DNA of 64,000 bases from Sycobia sp. Sy_11 (GCA_018907035.1 JACCIC010000001.1:3301001-3365000); one strand, 5' to 3'; shown: positions 11,940-24,401, counted from the first letter of the stretch. Notes: generated from the letters alone by a model not told the origin. Numbers and translations: made by a program.

Positions 11940-11979
<40 letters not shown>
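11940..11979. repeat. (GA)n microsatellite
   Basis: A pure GA array of about 40 bp. A further GA array of about 26 bp lies at 12020-12045. Confidence 0.96.
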
Positions 11980-11985
<6 letters not shown>

Positions 11986-12019
11986 ACTACTTCAGCCCTT
12001 GCAAACATCCCCAAAGTAG

Positions 12020-12051
<32 letters not shown>

Positions 12052-12400
12052 ATGAGAGGGTAGTCGGGAGAAAAAGCGGTCTTGCGGAATATTCGTTGAA
12101 TCATGGCCGTACCTAAAGCGGCACGCGCGATAGACCGATTTTTCAATTATTGCTAAAGGGAGTTTGCCCGCACATTGTTCCTTTTCTTTTTTGGGCTGAG
12201 TTGATTTTTCCCTTTCATTTTTTTCTGTTTATTGCCAGCTATCCTTTTTCCTTTTACATTGTTCGCTCGAATCCATAAGTCGTGACGCGTTGTCATCCAA
12301 TGGCGTGCTGGGTTCTGTACAATGCATATCGAATTCCTTGTAGCGCGACAATTTGCCAAGAAAAATCCGATAAGAATCAATTAACAGCTCCATGGTCGGC

Positions 12401-14660
12401 AATCCCAGCGACTATGTTCACCGAATTTAATGGGATTTCATAGTATTGTAAGTCATATGTACGGCATGTAGATTTAGATTTTCCCCTCATGAGTGCCTGA
12501 TTCATTCCCCTTTTTTTCGCGATTTCTTCCAGGTGTAGACAATGAAACTGCTTCGCAATTATTGAAACTATAGATTTGAATAATAAGGATAAATTTTTTT
12601 AGAATCAATGTATTTGTTAGATTTTGCGAATGACGAATAGAGCAGTCAAAATGGAGTTATATCTTATCAAATATTTTCCTATTCCTCAATGAAATGATTT
12701 CTAGAACTACATCACTAAGTTTCGTGTTCACATTGAGAAAATACTTTGTATTACTATTTCAAAATCGACAAAAAGGGTACTCTGCTCGTCGTTCTTTATA
12801 TGAAATTAAAAATTTCCAAAACTATTAAAATTTTTTACTTTTCGGTAACACAATTTCTGTGTATTTTTTTGTGATTCGATTGCGTATCCTTCATTATTGC
12901 TCTATTAATTCTCCATGACATTCGGAGGTATGGAAGCTGAGACATTGGGCTAAATGTAACAGTCCTTTTCTTTAATTGGTCGAAATATGCATATTGACGA
13001 AAATTAAATGTTTTAAAGTTTTGTTTTAAATGTTTGGTAAAATTTGTATCGAAACTTCTAAAGTGATAACACAGCTCTGGAAGTTACGACAACATTCAAT
13101 AGATTCATCATTCAAGGGACATCATTAGAAACATCTTATTAATTCATTGAAACATCCATAGATGGGGTGAATAAAAAAAAACTCGTCAAGAGCGAAATAT
13201 CGAATCCTTGCGGTTTTGTTTCTACGATGCGAAGGGTCTTTATTCATAAAGAATTCAGTCAAGCTGATGGACAATTGGTTAAGGTTATATATTATGTGTC
13301 ATTATTTTCAGGCGTTTCGTTCGAGCTTGATCACATATTCGTCGGGTCGTGAAAGGAGCCGATTATATGTACGATAATGTATCTTCTCAGCTTTGAACAC
13401 TCGCAAGCTTTTTGCTTCTTACCCAAATATCGTATTCCAAAAACAGTAACCGTATTTATTTTGCATGGTACTATGTGACTTTTTTTTGTTCGGAAAACAT
13501 CATTCATTCATTTGGTCATGATAGGAAAATGCTAGGCAGCTATTGATCTACCGAAAAGATCGCTAAAAATTCAGAGAATAACCTTGTTGCAGCTACAATT
13601 AACTGCATTTCATAGTAAGTGAATTATTTTGAAACATTTGAATAATTTATTTTTTACAAATTATAACTGATTCTTATTTTTCCTTATTACTTCATGAAAT
13701 TTTCAATCACCATTTGTCTAATTATATTTATCTATATCAACTTACAAGGATCAGTGGACTATAACAAACTTTATATTGACTACATATATAAAAATCCTTT
13801 TGATCTGCATGTGAAACCGGAAAAATTGCAACTGGTTTTAAGCATACAACTGTATTAATTTAGAATACTGAATACTGACATCTTTTTATTTCACAAAAAT
13901 TAATCGTCAGAATCTGTAAACTGTCGTTGGTAGAAGCTGATTAATATTTTTTTTTCTCACATGTAACACATTTTTATAAATAACTGGCCTCTATTGGTAA
14001 ACAGAAATCCTGAAAATAAACAAACGATAAAGATTTGAATTCTACTTTTAATATTCATAATATATACTCTCCGATATATACGCTTGTTTTTATGTTTTTG
14101 TAGCACAGGTCGCGAATGTTTCCAGGGTATGGTATATATACTGACTATATATATATATATATATGATCTGAAATAATGCGAAGCAATGACATAATAGTTA
14201 TGTCAAATCTTCGGCACATAGTGTAATGCATAAAGAATTTTATTTACCGTTTCTTATTTTCTAGTGATTTTACAGGCACTTATATAAATCTATAACGTTT
14301 TATTCGTCGTTGGCAAAAAGCAACAGCAAGGTAAATATTATGCATCCTATGTCATACGTAGACTTAATAATTTTATACAGATATAAATTATTTATTCTAT
14401 TTAGATTCTTACGCAACTGCAGTATAGAATATACCGATGTGTAAGTGAAGAGAGTAATTTAATTAAATTTTTTTATAACCTCTATAACGGTATAAATAGT
14501 CACTGCGTTGTTTGCACCCGCACCCGATAAAACTTTCTATGTTTATATATATATATACACACATATAAGAACTGGTTGCGATAATAAATTGGAAAAAATT
14601 AATACGAACTTCATAAATAAAAATTCAGTTCGTCGAGTATTATATATGTTCGACCATGTA
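12401..14660. other. AT-rich stretch, no gene seen
   Basis: AT-rich DNA. A 61-codon open frame at 13167-13352 has no recognisable domain. Short TA arrays lie at about 14146-14164 and 14544-14556. Confidence 0.6.
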
Positions 14661-14738
14661 ATGTAGATGGGTAAAAAACTCCTGAAGAGAAATCGTATGG
14701 CGCTAGACACTTTTCAGATAGGGAATGAGAGAGAGAGG

Positions 14739-14740
<2 letters not shown>

Positions 14741-14822
<82 letters not shown>
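14741..14822. repeat. (GA)n microsatellite, longest GA tract in the window
   Basis: An uninterrupted GA array of about 82 bp in otherwise AT-rich DNA, with a small CpG-containing flank at 14840-14885. Overlapping Arg-Glu and Ser-Leu open frames are artefacts of the array. Confidence 0.97.
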
Positions 14823-14825
<3 letters not shown>

Positions 14826-15951
14826 AAAACTAATTCCAGTAGAAAGTCGGAGCGCTGCATCTACTGTACGCTCGGACGCGACGTTGACAACTAAATGATT
14901 TTCTTTCATTTCTCTCTCTGCTCTCTCTGTCGTTCATTTCTCTTGTTGTTTTTTTTTGTTTTACGGTATCTATATGGTAAAAAGTTTTGCAATTTAAATC
15001 GTTTAATAGACTATTTAACTTCAGCGATCTGAGTCTATATACCGCGTGAAAGTTAATTGAATAACTTGTAAATAACACAGTGTGTCCACAATAATGTTTG
15101 TCATTTTTTGAGTTGTGTAAGCAATGATTAAGTCTTTCATGCTCAGGTTAAGATCCATATTAACTTGCATATAGGATTTTTTGCTGGAGTTGGTAACAAA
15201 CATACAGTTTTATTTCAGTATTAGAATGTATTTCTTTTTGTGGAATTTAACTTTAATTTCCTTTTAAAAGAAAACACTTGATTAAATTATCTAGCGAGTT
15301 GTAATTTTTTTAACCTATAAAATTCTGACACTATATATAGTATTTGTCCGATTTGTATGAAACATTATTAAATGAAAGTGTGCCTGTTTCTATTATGATC
15401 ATATTTTGATCTCATAAGGATTGCACTAGTGTATGACAAGCTGGATAATTTTTTACTAATTTATAACTTATTTGGTGTGTGTGGGCGCGCGCGCGTGTGT
15501 GTGTATATGTATCATACTTTGCTGGTGAAAAGTAGAAAATGAAAAATAAAAACAAAAAGCTGAGTTCGCTTAATTTGAACCAAACAATTTACAATTCACC
15601 ATTCAGGATTTTTCCAAAAAATATAATCTATTAATTGTATTAAATGTAAGTTTACTTTTTTGAAGCAAATATTCTTGTCAATAATATTCCCTCATCCTCT
15701 TTGTTTATAATTGAGACTAGCATTCACAACGCTGTTTACGCTTTGTAAATAGGTAGCAAAGCATGTCAGCAGGGCGTAGGTCTACTAGAATTGGAAAGGA
15801 AAAGTGTATCCACTCGGAAGTTCATATTATAAAATATTATAGGACATTGAAAAATTTGAACAATTTCTAATTTGAAGTATCTTGAATAATCTTTTTACAA
15901 AATAAAAATTTTATTGAAAATCTACGTAATGCAAACATTTCAATAAAATTA
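14823..15951. other. AT-rich stretch, no gene seen
   Basis: AT-rich DNA with one composite GT-GC-GT alternating tract at about 15474-15508 that could favour Z-DNA. No credible coding frame. Confidence 0.6.
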
Positions 15952-16734
15952 TTACTCATCATTAGATACTACTTTCTCGTATTTTTCTAGCAGTATATGA
16001 ATAGCACGTCGAATAGACAACATATCATTTGTTATTATACATGAATCGATCCTTTTTTTAATATCTTGGTAAGACTATGTCATAAAGGCAGGTGAATACG
16101 ACGGTTTGGGTATAGCTTCTCACTGTATCTCCAGGTGATATTCACGGGATTTGCAACATGAAGCGGACGTTGTCGTGTAACGAGAGCGGTTTGCCATTTC
16201 TCTAATCGTATAGAAGCCATTTTTCGTTTAGAGCTCGACCCAAATGTATTAATTGAAGTCGATAATGATGCCATGCTGTATTCTCAATCGGTTTCAGCAG
16301 CTCGTAATAAATTACACAATGCTGATCGAACCTTATACAGAGAAAAAACTTCAAAGTATGGATATATGGTTTTGTCGACGATGTTGATAAGTCACCAGTC
16401 ACTGCTAAAAGTCCTTTTCTTTTCTACATTTGAAGATCCTTGTTATTTTCTGTCGTTCATATTCATATTGTATAGAATACAATACCTAATTTTCTTGCTT
16501 TTGAATAATTCCGAAAATTTTTAAAGGTTTTAGAACAATTGACTCATCTACTTGTAATGCTTTTCCAAGTTCTGGTAACGTTTGACATTGGTCAATGATC
16601 GAGTACTTTTTCCAATTCTGAATCTTCAAACTTTTTGGGACGCCAGAACGTTCTTTATCCTCAAGTTCAAAATCATTATTTTTAAAGAGTCAAAGCCAGT
16701 TTTCTCTACATGTTTCCGGCTGAGCAGTGTCACT
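15952..16734 (-). mobile_element. Decayed mariner transposon (Tc1/mariner superfamily transposase relic)
   Basis: Read on the minus strand across several frames, this gives a recognisable mariner transposase. In order: an N-terminal piece with FKNNDFELEDKERSGVPK (family: FK.GDFD.EDKERSGRPK), CQTLPELGKALQV, GIIQKQEN, VTGD, STSSTKPYIH, FDQHCVIYYELLKP (family: WDQ.GVVYYELLKP), YRLQLIHLGRALNEK, LHDN in one frame followed by RPLHVANPV in the next, PSYSPA, and a C-terminus LLEKYEKVVSNDE. The DD34D catalytic set is broken. The first Asp (VTGD) sits at the edge of an internal deletion of roughly 20 codons, the second (HDN) is interrupted by a frameshift, and the third (normally YSPD) is YSPA. Stops are frequent. 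About the first 30-40 residues and both terminal inverted repeats are not recognisable. It is an old, inactive copy with no autonomous function. Confidence 0.9.
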
Positions 16735-17900
16735 TAAGTCTGAACTACTAACACATAAATCTGAACAAAAATTCTATGTGCAAAGATTCATATAGAATAG
16801 TAAGAATTTTTAGAATTAATAGAAAGTTACTTTATATTCCCTAACATAAACAATCACACATTGAAATTTAAGTTTAGATATAGTATTTTCTTACATTTGC
16901 ATTACCATTCGAAATTGTAAGTATGGACTACTGCTACTGCTATCTTTGAAGAAAACAACAACAACTTTTTCAAAATTCATCAAACTATCACAATTATAAC
17001 AGAATGGATATTGAAATGGCAAAATTTTATATAAAATGCTTTATCAAAATATTTATCTTTAAGCTGCTGAAGATTTTATAGTATTATTTTCAATTTTTTA
17101 AATCTATTTTATGGAAATGATTAAATGGTATAATATATGGATTCAATGTTTAGCTGTCTTATAAAATTACTTATACGTATTTGTATATTTGACTATCAAT
17201 TAACTTCCATTTATTTCTATATGTCGTTTACTTATAAATAAATTTTATTTATTTCCTTGGTTTTTATTTATATATTTATAAAGTGATCGCAAGTTCTTTT
17301 TTTCAATATGAATTCAATGATGTACGGTAATATATGTAACAGAAATTGAAGAAATATAGAAAATAAAATATACATTTTGTAATTACCTTTTAAGAATTTA
17401 CATGATGTTGTTAGAAATAAAAAAATTTGAATATGCTCTTATAATGGTGGTATTAACGTTTTTATTAATATTCATTATATATTCCTATTACCGATTAAAA
17501 CCAAATTAATGTTCAGATTTTGATTTTATCTTTATCTAAAATTCTCAATTTTAAAACCTAATACAAATTAAAATTTTTTTTATTCGGATAAAATATTAAT
17601 TTTACATATCGTGTATTCATTTTTATTGACAAAGAATGTTATTAATATTATTATTTGCGCGAAAATCTATAATTGCCTTGTAGCGTACTTGTTTAAAAGT
17701 AATTTTGTAATTAGATAGAAATGCACAGTTTATATATCAATTCATCGATAGGATGTCATGAATATTATAGTATTTATATAATAAATTCATGATCTGTGTA
17801 ATGACGAACACATGCAGTTCCTAATTATTACTTCGTAACTTTCCTTAATACAATGTACACATACGTTGTAATTAATCTTGAAGTATTAACGTCTCTGATA

Positions 17901-17902
<2 letters not shown>

Positions 17903-17932
<30 letters not shown>
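17903..17932. repeat. (TG)n microsatellite
   Basis: A 30-bp TG array in AT-rich DNA. Confidence 0.96.
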
Positions 17933-17935
<3 letters not shown>

Positions 17936-18117
17936 TATTGAATTTATGTTTCCGTTAAAGAATCTTTTTAACTTATTCACACTGACTAATTATTTACTTA
18001 TTAACATAGTGAAAGTAATCTCTTCGCGGTGATTTTTCATTACGTTACATTTACCTCGAATGTCATTTAGATGGATGTTGTACACTATCAAATTTATAAA
18101 ATATTAATATCCGTGAT

Positions 18118-18321
18118 ATGCATAACTGTTCGTTACGTGTTTATACAATAGGTGTCAATCTAGGGGAGAAGCGAATAGAGTGTGCGTTCACAGAAACGAA
18201 AATCGTCCAACAGCAGGTCGAGATTCTGGCTCAGAAAGGCAGGAGCTGCTATTTAGCTGTTGGTAGCCCTTCTCCGAAATTGCAAGTTTGTAGAATTACT
18301 TACTATATCTATACGTGTTAA
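18118..18321 (+). other. Open frame over a GC-balanced segment, possible exon or transposon fragment
   Basis: A 67-codon plus-strand frame is open across a segment (about 18152-18290) whose composition differs sharply from its AT-rich surroundings. The sequence before it ends in a pyrimidine-poor TTATACAATAG, a weak splice-acceptor-like end. No good donor closes it: the nearest GT at 18262 (TTG/GTAGCC) would cut the frame short. The minus strand is also open for about 33 codons. I recognise no domain in either reading. It may be a small exon, a decayed transposon piece or a conserved non-coding segment. Confidence 0.2.
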
Positions 18322-19365
18322 TTTTGTCTGGGTTGCACTTGAATACACTACATGCATACATTAATTTTTAAAATAAAAACACATACTTTAATCAAGATAT
18401 TATTGCTTTTCTCGATTTTGATTTTGAAAATTATTTTATAATAACGTCCAAATTTCATAAAAACAAAAGATCTAAATTTTAATCTTTAGAGAATTCGAAT
18501 AATTTATTATCTAATATGCTTCATAATCGATCTGGGCCGATTTTCTATCCTTTTGAATACTGAAAATGAGCTTACATCCTCAGAATTTGCCATTGGTATT
18601 CTCAGTAATGTGCAATATTGTTACGTACACGTAGGAATCTTGAACTCGTTGACCCGAGATATTGGGGCAAGTACAGATAGAGACAAGTGAAACTAGAATT
18701 GGTAACGTTAAAATAGCTTTAATCTTATAATAGTGAGTTGGAGGGATGAAATGCGATCATTAATACATTGTTAAGAGCATCTCACGCACTTTTCGGGGGG
18801 AGGGTCACATACGTGAGAATGTAATATAGTAAATGTTTGGAAATCATGTGTTGCTTAGAGTGTAGCACTTCGATATTTTCCTCAACCTTTCGATTGTGTG
18901 TTTTGATTGGTGGATGAAATTGCTCGATGTTTATATTAATATAATAATAATTTTCTTTCAGTAAATAATTTTTACAAACATTGTCTCGCTATGCTTTTGT
19001 TATTTGTACATAGATTCATTAATCGTAATATGGAATACTTGAATTCGCAATTTATCAGGACCATGAAGCTTTCGACATTGTGTTCGTAGATGTATAAATT
19101 TTGTAATAACTTTGGTTTTATTTACTTATGGATAATTAAAATTTAAATGATTCCACATAGAAGATTTGTTTACGTTTGGTTAGATTTATTAGACGCCTCA
19201 AAAAATCATGCAATATTTATTTCTAATCACTTTTAACCTCGCAGGCTCTATTGTAACACAGCTAAAATCCATTTATTAATCATGATACGATAGTCCGCAT
19301 CTCCTCGCACCAACTTGGAGACGATGATAGTGGATCGAGTAAACCACCTATCACGGTTTCTCGGC

Positions 19366-19375
19366 AAAATGGCGG
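19366..19375 (+). promoter_or_regulatory. YY1/Pho-type site beside a GAGA tract (candidate Polycomb response element)
   Basis: AAAATGGCGG is a close fit to the YY1/Pleiohomeotic core (ATGGC with AA upstream). It lies 17 bp before a (CT)19 tract, which offers multiple GAGA-factor or CLAMP type sites, and a second long GA tract follows at 19475-19546. Pho plus GAGA clustering is the classical composition of fly Polycomb response elements. The motif match is visible; function is inference. Confidence 0.35.
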
Positions 19376-19388
19376 ACGTCATTATAAC

Positions 19389-19391
<3 letters not shown>

Positions 19392-19429
<38 letters not shown>
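19392..19429. repeat. (CT)n microsatellite
   Basis: A 38-bp CT array. It is complementary to the GA array that begins 45 nt downstream. Confidence 0.96.
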
Positions 19430-19437
<8 letters not shown>

Positions 19438-19471
19438 TATACATTCCCTACATGGCTAGTGAAAGAGAGGG

Positions 19472-19474
<3 letters not shown>

Positions 19475-19546
<72 letters not shown>
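19475..19546. repeat. (GA)n microsatellite
   Basis: An uninterrupted GA array of 72 bp. With the preceding CT array it can form a perfect stem of up to 38 bp with a loop of about 45 nt. Confidence 0.97.
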
Positions 19547-19548
<2 letters not shown>

Positions 19549-20832
19549 CAGTAAGAGGTAATGGCCAGCAGTCTTCTCCTCTTCCACCTCCTCTCTCTTT
19601 GTCTCTGGGAGCATTCCGCGGCTCGTTTGCCAATACGTAAACCCTGCACCACCGCGCGCTCGTACGAGACTCTTCGGCGCGCAAAAGTGTGGCCTGCGCG
19701 CGGCAACGAGAGACTCCTCTCCGGGCGCGCATCGATACACTTGCTCCGAAGTGTATATATATATACGGACATAGCTCTCCTCTCAATTTCACCCCATCTC
19801 CCTCTCTCTCTCTCTCTCTCTCTATCCCTTGGCCCACACGAGGTATACTCGTATATATAAGAGAAAGAGCGCGGGCGCGCGCAAAGAGCACCAAGAGAGA
19901 GAACGAGGGAACGGGCAAGAAGGCTATTTTATTTTATGGCCCCGGCTAATGCGCTCTTTGTGTACCGGACCTTACGTTTCCGTCCCGGCCAAATACGCGT
20001 TTCTCTCCGCTTCGTATATATACGAGAGAGCTCTCTTTCTTTCTCTTCCTTTCTCACTCTATCTCTCTTCTCCTCGTTCCCTTTTGCCCGCGTTACTGTA
20101 ATTTACCCGCTGGAAAATGCGCTCTTGTACAGCCGCGCGAGTACGCGGACCGCGTTTTGTGCTGCTACCGCGCGCTAAAGAAAGTGCGAGCACGGAGAGA
20201 GAGAGAGAGATAGAGAGAGAAATGAAGAAGGTGGTGTATACATTTTTAGCCGGTTATTTACGCGTCTTTCCCCCACCCATATCCTTCTCGAATTTTTTTC
20301 TCCTTTTTCTTGCACAATGACGCGTCCACACGGCCGAGCTACCGTATGTGCCAACCGTCAAAGCTTCAAAACTTTACGCAAGGTCTCGATTACGAAGCGC
20401 GAGATGTTTGGATGAGAATTTTTTTGACCATAGATAAAGGAATCAGTTTCAAATAGCTGATCACTACATATATACGTTATTATTAGTGACAAATGGATTC
20501 AAAAGCGTTTGAGTATAATCATTGTTCTCATTAGCGACTGTGTGAGCTCACTGATTAGTGATACATGTAGTTTAATGAATTTGGTTTTTGAATATATTGA
20601 AGAAAATCTATTATTACTTTTAAAAAATGAAGTTAATTATTTGTATTAAATTAGTTATAAAATTTTTCCAGATTCCTCACAATATAAATCAAAATATTGA
20701 TTCAGCTGTGATATGCAGTAATTATTGGTAGGCAGCAAGCACTAATTGTTCAGTAAATATCAAAGCTAATAGCCATGTCAGAGAAAATTTTCTTGCTTTA
20801 ACTTTAGAACAGGTATCAAACAAACGAAAGGA

Positions 20833-20839
<7 letters not shown>

Positions 20840-20878
<39 letters not shown>

Positions 20879-20898
20879 GAGAGAGAGAGAGAGAGAGA
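20840..20898. repeat. (GA)n microsatellite with one ACG interruption
   Basis: Two GA arrays (20840-20877 and 20881-20898) separated by three bases, probably one array with a point interruption. Confidence 0.96.
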
Positions 20899-21475
20899 CA
20901 AAAGTAAAAGAGATTTGATATGAAACAAGTACATGACTTGGTGTAAAATTTATTGAACTATCGGTAGTTATAAAAGGCTGTTTCTTAAGTTGCGATGTGA
21001 TGATGTATGGCATGTAATTGTAATGATAATGATGATGATGTGGAATGAACACATCTAAAAATTATTGATAAAATAATTTAGCGTATACTACTGTAGAAGT
21101 TTCGATAATGCATATAATATATTTATTTTAATATAGCCGTCATCTTGTTGGATATTCACAGGGAGTATTGAATGTAGTAAAAATCTGATGCAGTGAAACG
21201 GTTAATCTGGACCAGGGACCAAGATCACATTGATACTGCTTCATTGATAGTGAGGACTTAGTATGGATTTTGGCAATGGTATATGAATTCCAAGGAGCAT
21301 ATAGAGCGACATATATTCAGATAATTCAGATAAATTAGGGACAATAGATACCCTCATAGAATCTGAGCCAGTGATCGGTATATCGAGCTATTGCATCGAT
21401 AAGTAGTTCGATGGTGGTATCAATCTATGTAGAACGCGCACTGTCCTTACGCATAATATTAACAGCAGCAACAAG

Positions 21476-21503
21476 AACAACAACAACAACAACAACAACA
21501 ACA
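21476..21503. repeat. (AAC)n trinucleotide repeat
   Basis: About nine CAA units. This is the clearest trinucleotide array in the window. Confidence 0.93.
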
Positions 21504-22615
21504 AAAATACTACTATCATTAAATTAGAAGGACTTTGTTCCATTTCAGTATGAAGAGGCTACTATGCATACTCACGATGTATTGCGCTATCGCCTGATGA
21601 AAATCAGCAATGTAATACTGAAATCAGATCAAAATCATTGGAAACCTTGCGCCACGTGCTTTGCGATTATAAAGTACTAAAAGTACTAAGTAGTAAGACT
21701 ATGTGAGCTTCTCTTTTAGTCAGGCTCTCTAAGATATAACACAACTGAATCGTCAGTGCATGGGTTAACTGTGGATTTTGACCCTATGAGTTTGATTCTG
21801 GAAAGTTTGTCTCATTCAACGGACATCAACGAAATACAAAGGGATTGTTCAGGCTTTGGGGGTAAATCCATTCGCCTCTACTCATATTTTTATTAACCAT
21901 GATAGTACAAAGTTCGCGTCTTACCTCGAAAGAGGTGTGCTGTCATACTATAACTATCAATGGAGCTGACTTGAGAGGATGCAGGATTGCCTCTCGCGAA
22001 ACCCTCACATTTGATTGCATAAATGTAGGCCAGAGTATAGACATTATTTCTGACCCATTTTATCTCGTTTGACTCTAACAATATTTCAGCATTATCCTTA
22101 ATGCATATTTTGCATTGCAGAATTCTTTTGTAATAGTAAGAGACGCTGAATACTTTCTTCAAGATAGCCACCATGTTCTTAATAATATTATCAGACCGAT
22201 CCGAGTTATGATTGTCCAAAATACTATCTATGGAGGCCAAATGCTTCATATTGGAAAAAAATATTAAGTGCACTACTCTAAGCATTATCATAGTATGGAT
22301 AACACGGATCTCTTATCAAGCGTTTTTATTATTCTATCATTGCAACCATTCTAGATCGTGTAGCTGATTTTGTTTTAGGATTATGTTCTAGATTTTAATT
22401 CTGTAGACCTCTTTTTTGTAATAAGCTTTTTTCTTCTACTTAGAGATTAATGGAAATAAGACAAGCAATGATAAACATCGTCCACTCAAAAACGACACCC
22501 ATAAGTCATTAAATTTACTGTGACTCTGGCGACACTATTCGAAACATTTGTTTTTTATCTCAAAAGATTAACTAGGAATTCTCAGGTATCTACTATCTGC
22601 GTTGATGTAGATGGT

Positions 22616-22618
<3 letters not shown>

Positions 22619-22658
<40 letters not shown>
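22619..22658. repeat. (GA)n microsatellite
   Basis: An uninterrupted GA array of about 40 bp. Confidence 0.97.
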
Positions 22659-22663
<5 letters not shown>

Positions 22664-24229
22664 ATCCACTTCTAGAGACATTTGCCCATTTCACAAATTT
22701 GAACGTAGTCTAGTCCTTCACGATAGCAACTAGGTAGATTAGCCAAAAATAATGATTGCTCTATGAAATTGCTTCTCTACGTAATAGATTGCATATATCG
22801 TTTCCTAGTCCTTTGAAAATATTCATTATCTGTTACCTAAGAACCCCACCTAGTGAACAGTGCTGATAACTGATTGAATTTAATAAAGCCAACCAGTGAG
22901 AATCAATGAGTAATTAGTACAAGTAATTGATTTGATGAGTAGCTTTGACTGTTCACTAATTGAATAGTCAAAGTTTACTGATTTTAGTTTTTTCTTCAAC
23001 GTTTTTAATAACCCCTTTACTTATTCACAATGTCAATCTATATAATTATTTGTAATTCATAATTTTTAATATTTTTATTGATTAGGGATCATTTAATCTG
23101 ACAATTCAACTCAAGATAAGTTAGATATACATATGCATAATATTAAACCCGTCGAATATATTATTTGGTTTCAAGATTTTATCGGAATTTTGAACCTAAC
23201 CAAATTAAAATTTGCCACTGGAATTTTATTATATTTACTAATTGATCAGGGATATAATATACAACTACTGATCACGAATGAAAAATGAGTGTTGCAAAGG
23301 AAAAATCGTAGTCGCCGTGCATATCTGTAGAAAATTTTCATTGATTTAATTGAAAGTCGAAGATAATATTTATGACAAACTAGCGACAACGAGGAGGCGT
23401 CTGCGCATCCCAGATTTCTTCGCGAGTCCACACGGCGATATATCGACGTCCGTTCAATCGCATCGATACGAAAGCACGGACGGCAGTGGAAATAAAGAAC
23501 GTAAAAAAAATTACGCCTTTACAGTCCCTCTACGATATTTACTCAGCCGCGTGTCGCGCCGTACGCGCAATTACGTTCAAATGATCCAGCGCAACCAGTT
23601 CTCCGCGCGCGGGCGCGCAAACTACATTGCACTTTCTAAAGCTGCAGGCCGAGGGCGAGCGCTAATGCAAACAAACGGGTAAATCCGCGCGCCTGGGATT
23701 AGATTCATTGAAATGCCACGGGTCCGACGTAATATATATTTATTTTATTTCTATATAGAAGTCCAGTGTGCGCCGCACACACACACACAAGCTGGGCTCG
23801 GTTGTTTATAATGTCGCGCGACTCGCGGCTCGCGATATCCCCCCTTGATAATATTAATTATCGAATCTCTCTGCTTCTCTCGAAAAATGCGGGTAATAAT
23901 AAATGTAAATAATGTTTATTAGCTAGACTTCTCTTGGTCCATTAATTAAAGCCCAGCGATTTCAGTGTGTATTCTATTGATTTAATAATGCAAATTAGGA
24001 AATAATTTACGAGGAAATGGCGCGCGCGAATCGCTTCGGAAATGAAAAAAAAACAAACACAAAAAAGACATGAAATATATTAGAAGGAACGGTTGCGAAA
24101 CGGAGGCGCGCGCTTTCGAGAGCAGAGAGTGCACATATATTAAGAAACTATTGCTCAAACCTCGCGACGATCGTCGGCTGCGATTTGCAAACATCGATTG
24201 CATATCTCGCTCCGAGGTGTGCTTATCTA

Positions 24230-24232
<3 letters not shown>

Positions 24233-24278
<46 letters not shown>
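24233..24278. repeat. (TA)n microsatellite
   Basis: A 46-bp TA array. A second array follows about 120 bp downstream. Confidence 0.97.
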
Positions 24279-24281
<3 letters not shown>

Positions 24282-24399
24282 AAGATATTTTACCCGGTCC
24301 AAATACGCCACATATCTAAGGATCTATTCCACGAATCTTGCTAGGTTATCTTGCGCATTATCCCCTTACCCCTCCATCGAGTCGCAATTCGCTTTTCCA

Positions 24400-24401
<2 letters not shown>

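Larger units (their letters stand above)
11401..12400. other. CpG-dense, microsatellite-rich island 3
   Basis: Holds CA and three GA arrays with CpG-dense sequence between them (11750-11900). Open frames here are translations of GA or CA tracts. It resembles the other islands in size and content. Confidence 0.5.
16735..19230. other. AT-rich stretch with a short GC-balanced segment
   Basis: Very AT-rich DNA from 16735 to 18110, with a (GT)n tract at 17903-17932. A segment at 18152-18290 stands out by its balanced composition and is annotated separately. A TGTTACG-starting segment at 18619 is discussed as a possible LTR remnant. No RNA gene recognised. Confidence 0.55.
19231..20410. other. CpG-dense, microsatellite-rich island 4
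   Basis: Includes convergent CT and GA tracts, CpG-dense unique sequence (19620-19740, 19865-19990, 20090-20185) and several short TATATA words. Many overlapping open frames up to 156 codons run on both strands, but they are GC-driven or repeat-driven and match no domain I know. Confidence 0.5.
20411..23350. other. AT-rich stretch, no gene established
   Basis: Mostly AT-rich. It holds GA arrays at 20840-20877, 20881-20898 and 22619-22658 and an (AAC)n array at 21476-21503. A 132-codon minus-strand open frame at 21893-22291 is not repeat-driven but shows no recognisable domain. A segment near 21580-21740 has a weak LINE-like knuckle. Sequence at 22850-22990 is rich in AATTGA/TCACTAAT-like words similar in style to those at 4600-4850. 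Confidence 0.5.

Noticed and set aside
21893..22291. 132-codon minus-strand open frame in AT-rich DNA
   Set aside because: Unusually long for its composition and not repeat-driven, so I looked carefully, but I could not recognise any domain, signal or splice context. Not strong enough to call a gene.
23350..23682. 110-codon plus-strand open frame
   Set aside because: Lies in a CpG-dense regulatory-looking block. Basic composition without a domain and no supporting splice or promoter signals.
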